DNA from: Coenobita brevimanus
Lineage: Eukaryota; Arthropoda; Malacostraca; Decapoda; Coenobitidae
Direction: 5' to 3'
DNA: 64,000 nucleotides
NCBI GenBank assembly: GCA_032717465.1
Contig: CM064690.1
Span: 27,561,653-27,625,652 of the forward strand
The position numbers were made by a program, and so were the translations under genes. Under the pieces are notes generated by a model, which ran no database searches, was not told the DNA's origin, and was given only the letters and a program-made list of their open reading frames with translations. The first letter of the stretch is position 1, and every line of letters starts with the position of its first letter. Below, one piece after another: positions 21,284 to 33,289 of this stretch.

Positions 21284-22290
21284 CATTTCAGCCCATGGAC
21301 GCATTTTTTCCTTTTAATTCATGCCGACGTCCGATTCTCATTCAATCTGGAACCCTCTCATAGTGAAGGGGTTAATGAAGGCTATATCGAAATCCTGTAA
21401 TTCTAAAACTCTCCTGAGCTGAGTAAAATAGTGGACAAGACAAAAAAAAAAAAATCAGAAATCTGCGTCATCATATTGAAGAAATTAACCCCATCCCACA
21501 GGAAATCTCTAAACATAACCGTCTTGTATTATCCAGAATAAACTACAGTAATATGCGAGATCACAGAAGCAATTTTTTTTTATGCTTTTTTCTTTTAGCC
21601 TATTTTTACTGCTAATAAGCGACTTTACTTAGGTGTTGAAGACTGCATCCAACCCCAACTCTTTGAAAAATCTATAATAAAGGAATAAAAACCTGAATAA
21701 TAAAACCGCAGACGTGTTCAGGTAAAGGAATTAAGGCTGGATCTAACCCTAACTCTTTGAAAAATCTACCATAAAAAAGTAATTATTTGTCCGTGGATGG
21801 CAAGAATAAAACTGCAGTAGAGGTCCTGAAAGGAAGGGATTGATTAAGGTATCAGAGTTTCTAATAATTTCCAAGTCAGGATATCTCCCAAATTAAAGGA
21901 ATCGTCTTGCATTAATCTGAACAGCAGGAAAAGGATAGCTGTGTCAAGATGAATACAATGAACAGATATATATGATCACAGAGTAAATAAAGTGGGAATG
22001 AATTTAAGTGGAGAGTAGTGGGGAAAAAAAAAACAAGATATTTTTATGCATCAAAATATACTCAGGCTCCAAGAACTCCTCCTCAGCTGAAGGAAATCGC
22101 ATGTTGTTCGCTGGAATAGATTACTAGAGCTGTCTTTACCGTGGGAGGGTTTATTCCACTCAAAATATGAATAAAATACACTAGATCCGATGCCTTCACT
22201 CCATGGGGTCTCTCAAAAGTGGAATAAAATCGTCTGGCGTTATGTAAATTAAAAATATTAAGTACGTCCTCGTGCCGAAGGGGTTAAATA
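21284..22290. repeat. Cluster of decayed family A units
   Basis: Successive units with recognisable pieces: TTAACCATTTCAGCC at 21286, GTGAAGGGGTTAATGAAGGC at 21363, TCTAACCCTAACTCTTTGAA near 21738, GGAATCGTCTTGC near 21898, CTCAGCTGAAGGAAATCG near 22083, and an exact GAATAAAATCGTC at 22222 followed by CGTGCCGAAGGGGTTAA. Spacing is roughly 100-130 bp, so the elements are arranged as a loose tandem. No genes are seen. Confidence 0.65.
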
Positions 22291-22672
22291 GAGATGAAAT
22301 AATAAATAATGGGCTTAAACACTCACGAAATTTCAACATAAACCAGAAATAGAATAGATATAAACATAGATATTACAAGCAGCCAGAAATAAAATCCATA
22401 TATAGATACAACAGGCAGACACAAACCACCATATAAAATCAACAACAGACTTCACCATTGTTTAAAAAAAAGAAAAAAAAAACACCTGCAACATCCAACC
22501 ATTACTACTTCAATCATGCAACAAGGGCAACAATGGAGGAATATTTGCAAAGCGAGAGGCCAGCTTTGCACAGCGCATTTATTTTCATTCAATGACGAGC
22601 AAACATTCAAGAAAAGATAAAATTTGTGTACGGTTCCCAAAATGTGTGTGTCCTGTCTGTCTGTCTGTGTCT

Positions 22673-22776
22673 CTGTCTCTGTCTCTCTCTGCCTGTCTGA
22701 CTCTCTCTCTCTCTCTCTCTCTCTCGTTATTTTTAGTTCCTCTCTCTCACTGCCTATTCTGTTCTCTTTTTTAGGC

Positions 22777-22862
<86 letters not shown>
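22673..22862. repeat. Compound (TC)n-(AC)n microsatellite
   Basis: CTGT/CT-rich DNA leads into a TC array (22780-22812) directly joined to an AC array (22813-22862). Confidence 0.95.
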
Positions 22863-22864
<2 letters not shown>

Positions 22865-22979
22865 TATTTACTTCTGTTCGGAGCGGGAGTTTATTTTCGA
22901 AAGGGCTCCATTATGTTGCAAAAGCCGAGTCACCCCGTCAGCAACAAACGATGGCAATAAACTGGCAATACGTTGAATT

Positions 22980-23370
22980 ATAGCCGCATATATCACCAGA
23001 CCCGGGCATATAATGTAGGCACGGATCAGGGGAGTGCGTGTAGGAAGCGCCAGGAACAAACCTAGCGAAGTCTGGCCAAAAACAAAACAACAGCGCTAAG
23101 TAAGTGAGAGATACGGAGCGCGCAAGACAAGACCGCGAATAACGAGTACCCGATCTGCGGATAAATCGAACCTGCTCCCTAAATTTGGCGATCCGACCCC
23201 AGGGAATTCGCCACACACGCAAAATTCGCCACACCGAGTTTCCGCAACTTCGGACTCGGCTACACGGGTTTTTATTGGGCAATCCCGGGACCTGTTCAGA
23301 TATGCGTTTGAAGGATTGCCCCCCTAACAGCTTGCTTTTAATGGCCTCGCTGCAGTAAGTCATTTTTAAT
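22980..23370. other. Unique CpG-containing block
   Basis: About 390 bp of non-repetitive, comparatively GC-rich DNA with many CpG dinucleotides (for example the stretch near 23115-23165), unlike either flank. It includes one ATTGG (reverse CCAAT) near 23275. Near 23352 a plus-strand GCA|GTAAGT donor follows a short open stretch (MRLKDCPPNSLLL), and the minus strand is open for 141 codons. It could be an exon, promoter or conserved element; no product is recognised. Confidence 0.35.
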
Positions 23371-23568
23371 GTTTGTTACCGTCCGTTGGGTATAATTTAT
23401 CTATTGTTATACGCAGTTTGGCGGGCGATGCCTCTCTCAGAATTATCCCTGTATTCTTTATGTCTCTCTTTTATTTGCCTCTGTATCTTATCTTTTATCT
23501 CACGGCTTTATTTCCTTGCCATGTTGGTGTATTGTGCCAGCCCCCAGTTGCACGCCTGTCGCACATCC

Positions 23569-23770
23569 CGGGGGGCTGACTGGCTGAGTGACTGACTGAC
23601 TGACTAACTGGCAGACTGAATGTTTTATTGATTGAATAAATGATGTATTAATTAACTGACTGATAGATTGACTGACTGAACAGCGAATGAATATATGTCA
23701 AACTGAGTGACTGACTGACTGACTGACTTATCGAATGAATGACTGAGCGACTAGTTGATTGAAAGAAATG
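23569..23770. repeat. Degenerate (GACT)n tract
   Basis: ACTG/GACT tetranucleotides, purest at 23590-23610 and 23710-23730. Confidence 0.85.
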
Positions 23771-23876
23771 TCTGACGTTAGAGATAAATTGGAGTACTGT
23801 ACACAGATATAATTACGGTATGCTTAGCGTTTACCAATTATATATTATTCATACCGTAAAATGGTATTACGGTAAA

Positions 23877-24222
23877 CATCATCATCATCATCATCATCAT
23901 TTTCATAACTGATATCCCCAAAATTACCATAAACTAACAGTGCCACTGTTTTGATTATTACCATTAACACTCCCATGCTCCCATGACCCACTCTCAGGTA
24001 GGTAATTATAATCAGCAGTTGCCTGGAATACATGGCTAGAGTTATCCCGACCGTGAAGGAGGTGAAGGAACAAGGAGAGAGAGATCATTATCCTCATCCT
24101 CATCATCATTCATTCGTACCTAATAATCTGGCTTTAACTGAAGTAAAATGCTAATACAGTGAAGAAGCGACAGTGAGAGAGTTATCATCATCATCATCAT
24201 CATCATCATTATCATCATTTTA
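23877..24222. repeat. (ATC)n runs around two family A units
   Basis: ATC trinucleotide runs occur at about 23877-23900 and 24185-24222. Between them, about 23975-24066 and 24120-24181 match the family A variant with CTCCCATGACCCACTCTCAG and GGAATACATGGCTAGAGTTA. Confidence 0.6.
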
Positions 24223-24344
24223 TTCTGGCAACGCACTCTAGGCATGCCCTGGCTTTTTCCACTCCGCCCAGTTGACTGTTAGCATGGCCTCTCGCACCCC
24301 GGGAAATTTATAGCCTGCATCCCTCTATCTGCTGGTTCTCTGCC

Positions 24345-24492
24345 TCACACACACACACACACACACACACACTCTCTCTCTCTCTCTCTCTCTCTCTCGG
24401 GAGCTCAGTCATATATCATCGCCCGGATCCGAACACGAATATTAACTGCGCTGTTTCGGATAAGGGAGCAGCCCAATTCTCATAGCGTTTAG

Positions 24493-24542
<50 letters not shown>

Positions 24543-24736
24543 AAAGGAAAAACGATGCATACACATTCTTAGATCTAAAAAATATATATTTTCTCATATA
24601 CACAGCTGACACAGATCTACACCTCCTTCTCTCTCTCTCTCTCTCTCTCTCTGCATCCACATAATACCTCTCCCCATTTCTTAATATACCTCTCAGTTCA
24701 CCCTTCTCTCCCCCCGTCATTTCTCTCCCTCCCTCC

Positions 24737-24785
<49 letters not shown>
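24345..24785. repeat. Four closely spaced CT/AC microsatellites
   Basis: AC-CT compound at 24348-24400, and TC arrays at about 24492-24538, 24631-24652 and 24741-24783. Confidence 0.95.
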
Positions 24786-24786
<1 letters not shown>

Positions 24787-24799
24787 AAAATCTCACGGC

Positions 24800-25660
24800 A
24801 CTCTTGTTCCATCCATTCTCATTCTCCCTCGCACTCTCTGGGTATCTACGTGTTTCTCTTTTCCTCTCTCTTTTTCTGTTTTATCAATTTCCTCTCCTGG
24901 CTTCTTTCCTTTTTCCTGAATCGCGTCCAGTTTTCTTCCAAGATTCTTTTATATCTTTTTACCTGTTTGTTTCGGTATTCTTATTGTTTTATTTCTTAGT
25001 TTCTTATGTTAGTATGTGTATTGTTTCCTTGTTTACACGTTTCATCCTGTGATTTCACTTTCTTTGATTTCTTTTTCTTATTTTTCCATCTCTTTGTCTG
25101 CTTCTATACATTCTCATTTTCCAATATTGCTTTACTATATTGTTCTTTCATTTGTCAAACTTTATTTTGCCTCACATTTTCCTTACTGCTTTATTTTCTT
25201 CTTCCTATTTTGTAATTTTCTCACAATGGTTTTTTCTCATGTCGTCGTTTTCCATGCTTCTCATATCTTCCTTCAAATTTTTCTTTTTGGTTTTATTCTC
25301 CTCTGTACGCTATGTTTCTTGAAAAGTTTTATTATTTCTCATATCCTTGGACCTTTTTTGTTCTTGGTCTTCTGGTTTGTCATTTTTCTTTTCTCTTTTT
25401 GCTACTTTCTTAACTGTTGTAATTTTTGTCTCAGTGTTTCTTCTTTCCTTTACCACTTTCACCGTCTTCTAAACTTCCTTTCTCTCCCTTGTTGTTCTTA
25501 AATTTCTTTAATATATTCCTTTGCTTTATTTTCGTGTCTATTTGGATTTTGCTTTTCCGTCTCTTTCGTTCTTATTTATTTCATTTGAACGTTCAGTATT
25601 TCTTTTTAGCAATCTCTTCTGGTAACCCTGTGACGTATTTTCTTTATTACACTTAAGCTA
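24800..25660. other. T-rich sequence without a supported gene
   Basis: About 850 bp with many TTTC/TTCT words. Phe/Leu/Ser-rich open frames of up to 161 codons are present, but composition explains them and no start or splice context supports them. Confidence 0.6.
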
Positions 25661-25817
25661 CAAAACGAAGACCGTATTTAAGAAAGAAATAAGGTCTAGT
25701 AAAGTAGGGGTTGTTATAAGCTAAAATTATCTAAACCCTTCGTTTCTAAATGTGCTCTCTAAATAAAGCCATCTGGAAGTAGCAAAAATAAAGTGAAAGA
25801 TTGAGATCGTAATGAAG

Positions 25818-26054
25818 TTAATCCTCCTTCTTCTCCTCCTACTCCCCTTTCATCTTTTCTTCTTCCTCCTCCTCCTCCTCCTCCTCCTCGTACTTCCTCT
25901 CCGCCACTTCCTTCTAGTCTGTTTCTCTTCCGCCTCTTTCTCTTCTGCTTCTTCTTCTTCCTCCTCCTCCTCCTCCTCCTCCTCCTCCTCCTATACTCTT
26001 CATTATTTAATTTTTTTCCTTCATGTGTACTCTTTGTCTTTTCCTCCCTGGAAG

Positions 26055-26098
<44 letters not shown>
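25818..26098. repeat. (CCT)n trinucleotide and (TC)n arrays
   Basis: CCT/TCC runs at 25866-25890 and 25961-25991, then a TC array at about 26057-26098. Confidence 0.95.
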
Positions 26099-26100
<2 letters not shown>

Positions 26101-26159
26101 AGTTTCTGAAATCAAGTCACATCACACAGGGCGTCTGACAGTCTGATCCCTCCCTGCGT

Positions 26160-26397
<238 letters not shown>

Positions 26398-26559
26398 GCC
26401 CCCCATGTTCAATCTGGCGAGAGTAGCGAGCGCCTTTGACAATGATGATGTTAATAAGAACAGATTAAACTCAACTCTCCGACAGCTTACAAATGTAGTC
26501 ACCCAGCCGAATATTTCACTGTCTTAGCACTGAGTCGCACAGGAATCAATGGAGTGGGT

Positions 26560-27449
26560 TTGGGGCGAGGGGAGAGGGGGAGAGGGAGAGAAGGGAAGGA
26601 GGGGGGGAGAGAGAGAGGGGAAGGAGGGGGGAGAGAGAGGGGAAGGAGGGGGGGGAGAGAGAGGGGAAGGAGGAGTCTGGAAAGGGTGAGGGAAAGGGGA
26701 GTTAGGAAGGGAGGAGTGGATTGAGAGAAGGTACAGGGGAGGATGAACGACAGGATGGAGGGAAAGGGGAAGGGAAGAGAGGAGAGTGGGATGACGAAAG
26801 GGGAAGAGGGGAGGGAGGGTTGATGGGGAGACGCAAAGGAAGGGTAGGGATGGGGAGTGAGTGGAGGGGAGGGAAGAGAGAGGGAGGGCATAGGAGAAAG
26901 GGTAGGTGAGGTAAAAGTGAGACAGGGAGGGAGAGGGAGGAGGAAAGGAAGGGGGGGAGGGAAGAGAAAGTGATGGGATAGGGAGAATAGGGAAAGGATG
27001 GGGGAATAAGGAGGAGGATTGGATGGGGAGAGGGGGAGAAAATGTCCAAAAAGAGACAGCGAAGGACAGAGTTTTAAAGAATGGAGGGAATGAACGGGGA
27101 GAGAGAGAGAGAGAGACGGCTAAAGGAAGGGGGTGAAAGAAGGAAGGAAGAAGAGGAAGTAAAGGAGAGGTGTAATAAAACGTAAAAAAACTGCAAATAT
27201 GTAGAATATAAGATAAAAGAGGGAAACAGGAAAGAGTGGAGAAGACAGAAAGATGAGAGAAAGAGAAGAGAGTAAAAGAGAGGGGATTAGAGAGGAGGGG
27301 AAGGAAAAGAAAAGAGGAAGGAGGAAAAGGGGGAAAAAAGATATGCTGTGTATAAGTGAGAGAGAAAGGGAGAGAGAAAAAGAGGGGAGAGGAAGGGGGA
27401 ATAGAGGATGAGAGAGAGGGAAAAGAAAGACACAGAAGTAAAACGAACA

Positions 27450-27486
<37 letters not shown>
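26560..27486. repeat. Long polypurine domain ending in (GA)n
   Basis: About 900 bp of nearly pure A/G on the plus strand, with GGGGAAGGAGGG tandem units at 26590-26675 and a GA array at 27450-27486. The 308-codon minus-strand frame is a Ser/Pro/Leu artefact. Confidence 0.9.
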
Positions 27487-27526
27487 ATGTCGGGCGCACA
27501 GAAAGAGGAAGATTGAAATTGGATTA

Positions 27527-27531
<5 letters not shown>

Positions 27532-27569
<38 letters not shown>

Positions 27570-27712
27570 ATCTAGGCCATAGCTTCCCACACCCGCCTGC
27601 GCCCATGTTTATATCTGACTGGGTTTCCGGGCGTTAAAGATTATTAGGTATATTTTTTTCACTTTTTTTTTGTTTATCAGTAAATGGAACGGGTCGCTTG
27701 GCTGCCTCGTTG

Positions 27713-27788
<76 letters not shown>
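27532..27788. repeat. (TC)n array and (TC)n-(AC)n compound array
   Basis: TC at 27532-27568, then a TC to AC compound at about 27717-27788. Confidence 0.96.
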
Positions 27789-27790
<2 letters not shown>

Positions 27791-27920
27791 CATATCTTTG
27801 TTAAACTAATACTATACGTTTATGCATTTTTTTTCTCCCTTTAGAGCCCAAGGCAACAAAAAAGTGAGAAATGAAGTGAAAATAGTAGACCATATATACA
27901 TAAAGTTTACCCGGTGGAAT

Positions 27921-27924
<4 letters not shown>

Positions 27925-27961
<37 letters not shown>
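27925..27961. repeat. (GA)n microsatellite
   Basis: About 18 GA units. Confidence 0.96.
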
Positions 27962-27965
<4 letters not shown>

Positions 27966-28149
27966 ACGAAAAGTAAGCTCCCTGACATACGTGTAAAGAA
28001 AAATTAGGACACCAAGGGATGAGACGCAGGCTATCAGGTGTCCACTCATTAACCCATCGACGTATGCAAATATTAGAAAGGGCAAATTAATGGAGAGGGC
28101 ATTGAGAAAGGGACAACCACCACCCCTTTCTTAGACCTCTTCAATGCCC

Positions 28150-28495
28150 ACTTTTTTTTCCCTCCCTCTCTTCCAGTCCCTCCATTTTTTTTATCCCCCC
28201 AGGTCTCTATACCCTTTTCTTTCCTCGTCCCCTCTCACTCCCCCCCTCCCTTCTTCCCTCCCCCCCTCTCTCTTCCCCCCTCCCTTCTTCCTTCCCCCTC
28301 GCTCTCCCTCCCTACTTCCCTCCCCCTCTATCCTCCTCACTTCTTCCCTCCCCTCTCTCTTCTTCTCTCCCCCTCTCTCTCCCTCCCTTCTTCCCTCCCA
28401 CCTCTCTTTCCCTCCCTTCTTTCCCCCTCTCTCCCCCGCCCTTCTTCCCTCCCCCCTCTCTCCCTCCCTTCCTCCCTCCCCCTTTCACCTCCAGC
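28150..28495. repeat. Polypyrimidine minisatellite (CCCTCCCTTCTTCCCTCC)
   Basis: CTTCTTCCCTCCCCC-type units of about 25-35 bp recur throughout. Confidence 0.8.
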
Positions 28496-28664
28496 CCCAC
28501 TTAATTTGAATAGGGCGTGGATAATTATGCAGTATAATGACCACAACGTCCTAATATTGTCTTAAGAAAGGGGACAAAAAATGGAAAAAGGTGAAAAAAA
28601 AAATGGTTCTGAGGTGAGAAAGGGAGAGGCGGGTGGGAATTGATATAACCGAATTTCCATCTTC

Positions 28665-28667
<3 letters not shown>

Positions 28668-28705
<38 letters not shown>

Positions 28706-28784
28706 CTACTTCATGCATATCTCTCCCCTTTCTCGCTCTTCTTTTCCTTTCATCTTCACTACTTCATAGCTTCTTCCCCTCCCT

Positions 28785-28827
<43 letters not shown>
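28668..28827. repeat. Two (TC)n arrays with a duplicated flank
   Basis: TC arrays at 28668-28700 and 28790-28826. The flank reading ATAGCTACTTCATGCATATC resembles ATAGCTACTTCACACATATC at 26187, indicating a duplicated microsatellite-plus-flank segment about 2.5 kb apart. Confidence 0.75.
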
Positions 28828-28829
<2 letters not shown>

Positions 28830-28904
28830 GTATATGCTGAGGATATCACACTCGGATCAAACACACATCCCTAACCCCAGCTTCTGCCTAAACAGACACC
28901 AGGA

Positions 28905-30200
28905 GGAGGGGTGTGAGGCAGAGGGGTGAGGCAGAGAGATGAGGTAGGGAGTAAGGGAAAGAGGTGAGACTGAAACGTGAAGGGTAGAGGCTAGGCAGAA
29001 GGAGAGGCAAAAGGATGGAGGCAGAGGGGGTGAGGCAGGGGGCTGAAGCAATTAGTGAGGCAGGGGAGAGGTGAGGCAGAGGTACGGCTGGAATGAATCA
29101 CAGTGAGTCAGGATAGAGGCACAGTGAGGAAGGAGCAGGGCTAAGGCAGGATTGAGAGAGGACTGAGGCAGGGATGAGGGACGATTGGAGCAGGGGTGAG
29201 ACAGTGTAAGGCAGGACTGAAGGAAAGGAGGCAGGACTGAGGTAGGGCCGAGGCAGGGGTGTGGCAGCGTGAGGCAGGCCTGAAGGAGAGAAGGCTAGCA
29301 GGATTGAGGTAGGATTAAGAAAGGAGTGAGGCATGAGTGAGGAAGGATTGAAAGAGGAGGAAGGAGGGCAGGCAGGATTTAGGCAGGAGTGACGGAGGTA
29401 TGAGGATGGGGTGAGGCAGTGAGGCAGATATGGAGTAGGGGAGACAGGTGTGACTTAAAATGAGGAAAGGCGAGGCAAGGAAAAGGAAGAGTGAGGGAAG
29501 AAGAAGTTTGAAGGAAGAATGAAGAAGAACTAAAACAGCCTCAATAAAGATATGGGAGAATGAATGGGGCAGGCAGAAGTCTGAGGAAGGATGGAGGAGT
29601 GAAGGAAGAGTAAGGAGAGGTAAGGAAGGATTAAAAAAAAAAAAAAGGGTGAGGAAGAGTGAGGTAGGATAAGACAAGTGAGGCAGAGTGAAGCAAGATT
29701 TGACAGGTAAGGCAAGGTGAGGTAGGATAAGACAGGTGAGGCAAGGCAAGGCAGGATAAGACAGGTGAGGCAAGGTGAGGCAGGATAAGGTAGGTGAGGC
29801 AAGGTAAGGTAGGATAAAACAGATGAGGCAAGATGTGGCAGGATTGGACAGGTGAGGCAGATTGAGGCAGGATAAGACAGGTGAGGCAAGGTGAGGCAGG
29901 GTTAGGCAAGATGAGGCAGAACTGAGGAGGTATTAAAGAAGAGTTTTAGATAGAAATATGACATGGTGGGGAAGGGTGAGGTAGAGTGAGGCTGAACTGA
30001 GGCAAGGAGAGGCAGGATAAGGCAGAACAGAGGTAGGGTGAGTAGAGTGAGGCAGGACTGATCTGTGTGAGGCAGGATTGAGGCAGAGTTTGAGGCTGGG
30101 TGAGGCAGAACTGAGGTAGGGTGAGGCAGGGTGAAGCAGGATTGACGCAGGGTGGGGGGTAGGGTGAGGCAGGATTGAGGCAGGATGAGGCGAGGCAGAA
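28905..30200. repeat. GAGGCAGG degenerate satellite
   Basis: About 1.3 kb built from 10-20 bp units such as TGAGGCAGGA, TTGAGGCAGG and ACTGAGGTAGG. The segment 29700-29900 has a clearer roughly 25-bp order (GATAAGACAGGTGAGGCAAG). Minus-strand frames of Leu/Pro/Ser/Cys derive from it. Confidence 0.88.
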
Positions 30201-30295
30201 ACCGTACATCTGGCAGGCAGTAGCGCACCATTCACCATTATATTCAAATCAGGGGATTGGGTGTCGCATGAGAAATGTCCTTCATATCTGCGACG

Positions 30296-30959
30296 GGGAG
30301 GAGGAGGAGGAGGAGGAGAAGGAGGAAGAGGAGGAGAAGGAGGAGGAAGAAGAGAAGGAGGATGAGACTGAGCAGGGAAAGGATGACAGGAGAAGGAGGA
30401 GTATGGAACTGAACAGGGGATGAAGGAGGAGGAGGAGAAGAAGAACAGATAGAACTGAGAAGGAAAGGAAGACTGGAGAAGAAGAAAGAACTGAGAGGAA
30501 GAAAGAGGAGACAGCGAGAGAAGGAGAAAAAGGCAAAGCTGGAGAAGCATTACTGAAGTGTGTATAGGTTGTATCAAGAGGAGGAGGAGGAGGAGGAAGA
30601 GGAACTAGAAACAGAGAAGGAAGAGGGAAGAAAGGAAAAGGAAAAAGCAGAAGAAGGAAGAGCAGAGAGAGAAGGCAAGTAGAAGGAAGGGAGAAGTGAA
30701 AACAGAATCTTAGAAGGAAGCAAGAAAGTGAACGAGAAAGAAAGGAAGAACAGAGCACAAGGAAGGATGAAGCAAAGTATGGAGGAGGGGGAGGAGGAGG
30801 AGGAAGAAGAGAGTGGATGATAAAGAGAAAGTAGAAGAGGAGGAAACAGTAGTAGAGGATGAGACAGACGAGGTGGAGGAGGAGAAATGGAAATTAAAAA
30901 GAAGGAGGGGAAAGTTGGTAAATAATAAGGTAAGAAAGATATATACTGTACAGTATATA

Positions 30960-30998
<39 letters not shown>
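30296..30998. repeat. (GGA)n polypurine domain with (GA)n
   Basis: GGA/GAA trinucleotides at 30296-30370, 30570-30600 and 30785-30810, ending with a GA array at 30963-30997. Confidence 0.9.
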
Positions 30999-31000
<2 letters not shown>

Positions 31001-31059
31001 AATGACCCTAAGCATTGAAGGAGGAGAAGAGGGGAAGGACTGAAGAGAATGACAAACAC

Positions 31060-31197
31060 AAGAGAAACAATAACAACAACAATCACAACAACAATAACAG
31101 CAACAACAGAACAACAAACGTAAAAAAGAGTATTAACAAATAAAACCGCAACAGCAAAAACAACTTCAGCATTAACAACAACAACAACAACAACAAT
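31060..31197. repeat. (AAC)n tract
   Basis: ACA/AAC trinucleotide runs, purest at 31175-31196. Confidence 0.9.
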
Positions 31198-31243
31198 CTG
31201 CCTCTCAGCTGTTAGCCAAATTGTTTTGATGCGGAATCACTTG

Positions 31244-31248
<5 letters not shown>

Positions 31249-31335
<87 letters not shown>
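31249..31335. repeat. (GA)n microsatellite
   Basis: About 43 uninterrupted GA units. Confidence 0.98.
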
Positions 31336-31339
<4 letters not shown>

Positions 31340-31589
31340 TTGAGTGATGGGAAAACTGAATACAGAATGATATTTATTATTCATTATTTTCCTCCTCCAG
31401 GCGACAAGGACAATTTAAAGGGACAAAAAGAAAGAAAAATTGGGGGGGAAATAAAGAAAAAATTGAGGGAAAATTTAAAGAAAAATTTGGGGAAAATATC
31501 TAGAGGGCAAACTTAAATCGAAATCTAAACCCGCTAAACAAAATGACGTGTTTTATTGGTTTATTTTTCCTATTTAAAGACGAGAATAT

Positions 31590-31665
31590 TAGTAATAAAG
31601 TCCTCTCGTACTGAAGAGGTTAATGAAGGCTTTGTCTCAGCAACAGACGATTAATTTTACAATGG
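31590..31665. mobile_element. Family A fragment adjoining family B
   Basis: Contains CTCTCGTACTGAAGAGGTTA followed by ATGAAGGCTTTGTCT, a family A end plus centre. It is directly followed by a family B element. Confidence 0.6.
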
Positions 31666-31836
31666 GAAGCCCTCTAACACCTTTTCTTAAGCGATTTATT
31701 TTGTTTATTACACCGTGTCCTCCTGTGTTACATAAATCCTAACAATATCGCCATTCTCTGTATACACAACGTACAAAAGGATATTCACCAGACATATTAA
31801 AAAATAAATCGCTAAGGATGAAGTGTTAGGGACCTT
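31666..31836. mobile_element. Family B palindromic MITE, full copy
   Basis: The left end contains CCTCTAACACCTTTTCTTAA and the right end AAATAAATCGCTAAGGATGA then AGTGTTAGGGA. The internal TATCGCCATTCTCTGTATAC and AAAGGATATTCACCAGAC match the 5.85-kb copy in the same orientation. Confidence 0.75.
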
Positions 31837-31879
31837 CAGAAAGAAAGACTACACCATACGTCAATTGTAGTATATTATT

Positions 31880-32012
31880 CCCACTTCCAGACGAATTTCT
31901 ACAGCCAAAGGGAGGCCTCTTGAAGTGAAAGGGTTAATGAACATTGCATCTAACCCCCTCAAAACGTTACTCCCAAACCCAAGAAAATCGTCTAAATATA
32001 GCAAGAAAGGAG
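31880..32012. mobile_element. Family A fold-back copy
   Basis: The left arm has CTTCCAGACGAATTTCTACA, the centre GTGAAAGGGTTAATGAAC then GCATCTAACCCC, and the right arm AAGAAAATCGTCT (31981) then AGCAAGAAAGG. The arm-centre-arm order matches the other hairpins. Confidence 0.65.
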
Positions 32013-32139
32013 CAAAAAAAGAAAAGAAAACATAAAAAAGAAAGACGTATGGATGAAGGGATAAAAGATAAAAGGAAGATAACATAGGTGTAAGAACGTC
32101 AGATAAAACACGATAAAGACGATAAGGCATTGATGGCCA

Positions 32140-32140
<1 letters not shown>

Positions 32141-32170
<30 letters not shown>

Positions 32171-32423
32171 TAAGGCAACAAATTTTAAACCGAAGGACAT
32201 CACAATTTTTCATCCTTTCACCCTTAGAGTTTCACGTTTACTTCCTTTTATTTTTATTTCCTTCTCTTTTTTCTTTTTTCTTTTCTTTTTCTTTTTTCTT
32301 TTATTTTTTTTCCTCATTTTTTCCTTTTTGTCTTCCTTTCTTTTATTTTTTTTTATTTTTCCTTTTTCTCTCCTTCTCTCATTTCCTTTTTTATTTTTCT
32401 CCTTTTTTTTTTTTTTTTTTTTT
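32141..32423. repeat. Poly(A) run and T-rich tract
   Basis: An A run at 32141-32168, unique sequence, then T-rich DNA with TTTTCTTTTT words up to 32423. The flanks of the A run show no clear retroposed gene. Confidence 0.7.
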
Positions 32424-32499
32424 GCTAACACCTAATATTTTTAATCAATGCAGGAGAGTCTTTCCGAACAAAGGGTGTTTATTATTAGCCTTTAATAGT

Positions 32500-32985
32500 C
32501 CTTTAACTGCAATATGTCCCCTGTATGGTGAATAAAATCGTCCCATTGTACCATGAATAATGATAAAAAGGAAGTCCTCGAGGTGAAGGAGTTAATATCC
32601 CAGGTTCTCATGACGTACGCTCACCTGAATAACATCTCCTGGCGTTAAGGGGAATGTAATGCTAAAGTTGTTCCGACCATAAGAGGGTTAATGGTAGGAT
32701 ATAGCACTAAGGCTCCTATGACTCACTCAGCTGAATAAAATCGTCTGGAGTCAGCTGGAATACAAAACTTGAAAGGACACGATCATGAAAAGTTTAACTA
32801 CTTCAGTCCTACATAGTTTTTCATTTTGCTTTTGTTACCTCCAGACATTTTTTTTTTTTTTCCAGAGACCATCGGGAAAGTTTGAATAACCCCCTCGCTC
32901 TAAGAGGTTTCCCAAAAGCTGAATAATATCGTCTGGAGATTGCATGGCTAAAACCATACAAGACGTCACAGGACCAAAGGGGTTA
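32500..32985. repeat. Tandem cluster of family A units
   Basis: Exact GAATAAAATCGTC cores occur at 32530 and 32733, with one-mismatch GAATAATATCGTC at 32921. Each is followed after about 50 bp by a GAGGGTTAATG, GTTTAA or GGGGTTAAG end. A diverged unit (ACCTGAATAACATCTCCTGG) lies near 32619. The units are spaced 100-190 bp. Confidence 0.75.
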
Positions 32986-33289
32986 AGAAATAAAATAATA
33001 ATAATCTGACGAAAGGCATACTGGCACGTTGCAGGGACAAGTGAAAAGGACAAAAGAATGGCGATATCGTGACAATTCAGACGGTCGATCCAGACAGACG
33101 ATTCTATGGGTGATAAGCGATGCCAAGCTGCAGAGTCGATCCACGTGCAAACCACTATGAAGAACCATACACATGACTCAACCACGAGAACCAATAAGAA
33201 GTATGGGATGGACGAAGCAAAACCAGGAAGAAAAACATGGATGAAATACTCGTAATAAATCAAACCATGATTACTAAAACAATTAAATA

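Noticed and set aside
26524..27450. 308-codon minus-strand open frame
   Set aside because: Polypurine tract artefact with Ser/Pro/Leu/Phe runs and no conserved motif.
32141..32220. Poly(A) run as the tail of a processed pseudogene
   Set aside because: No coding remnant on either side, and no target duplication visible.
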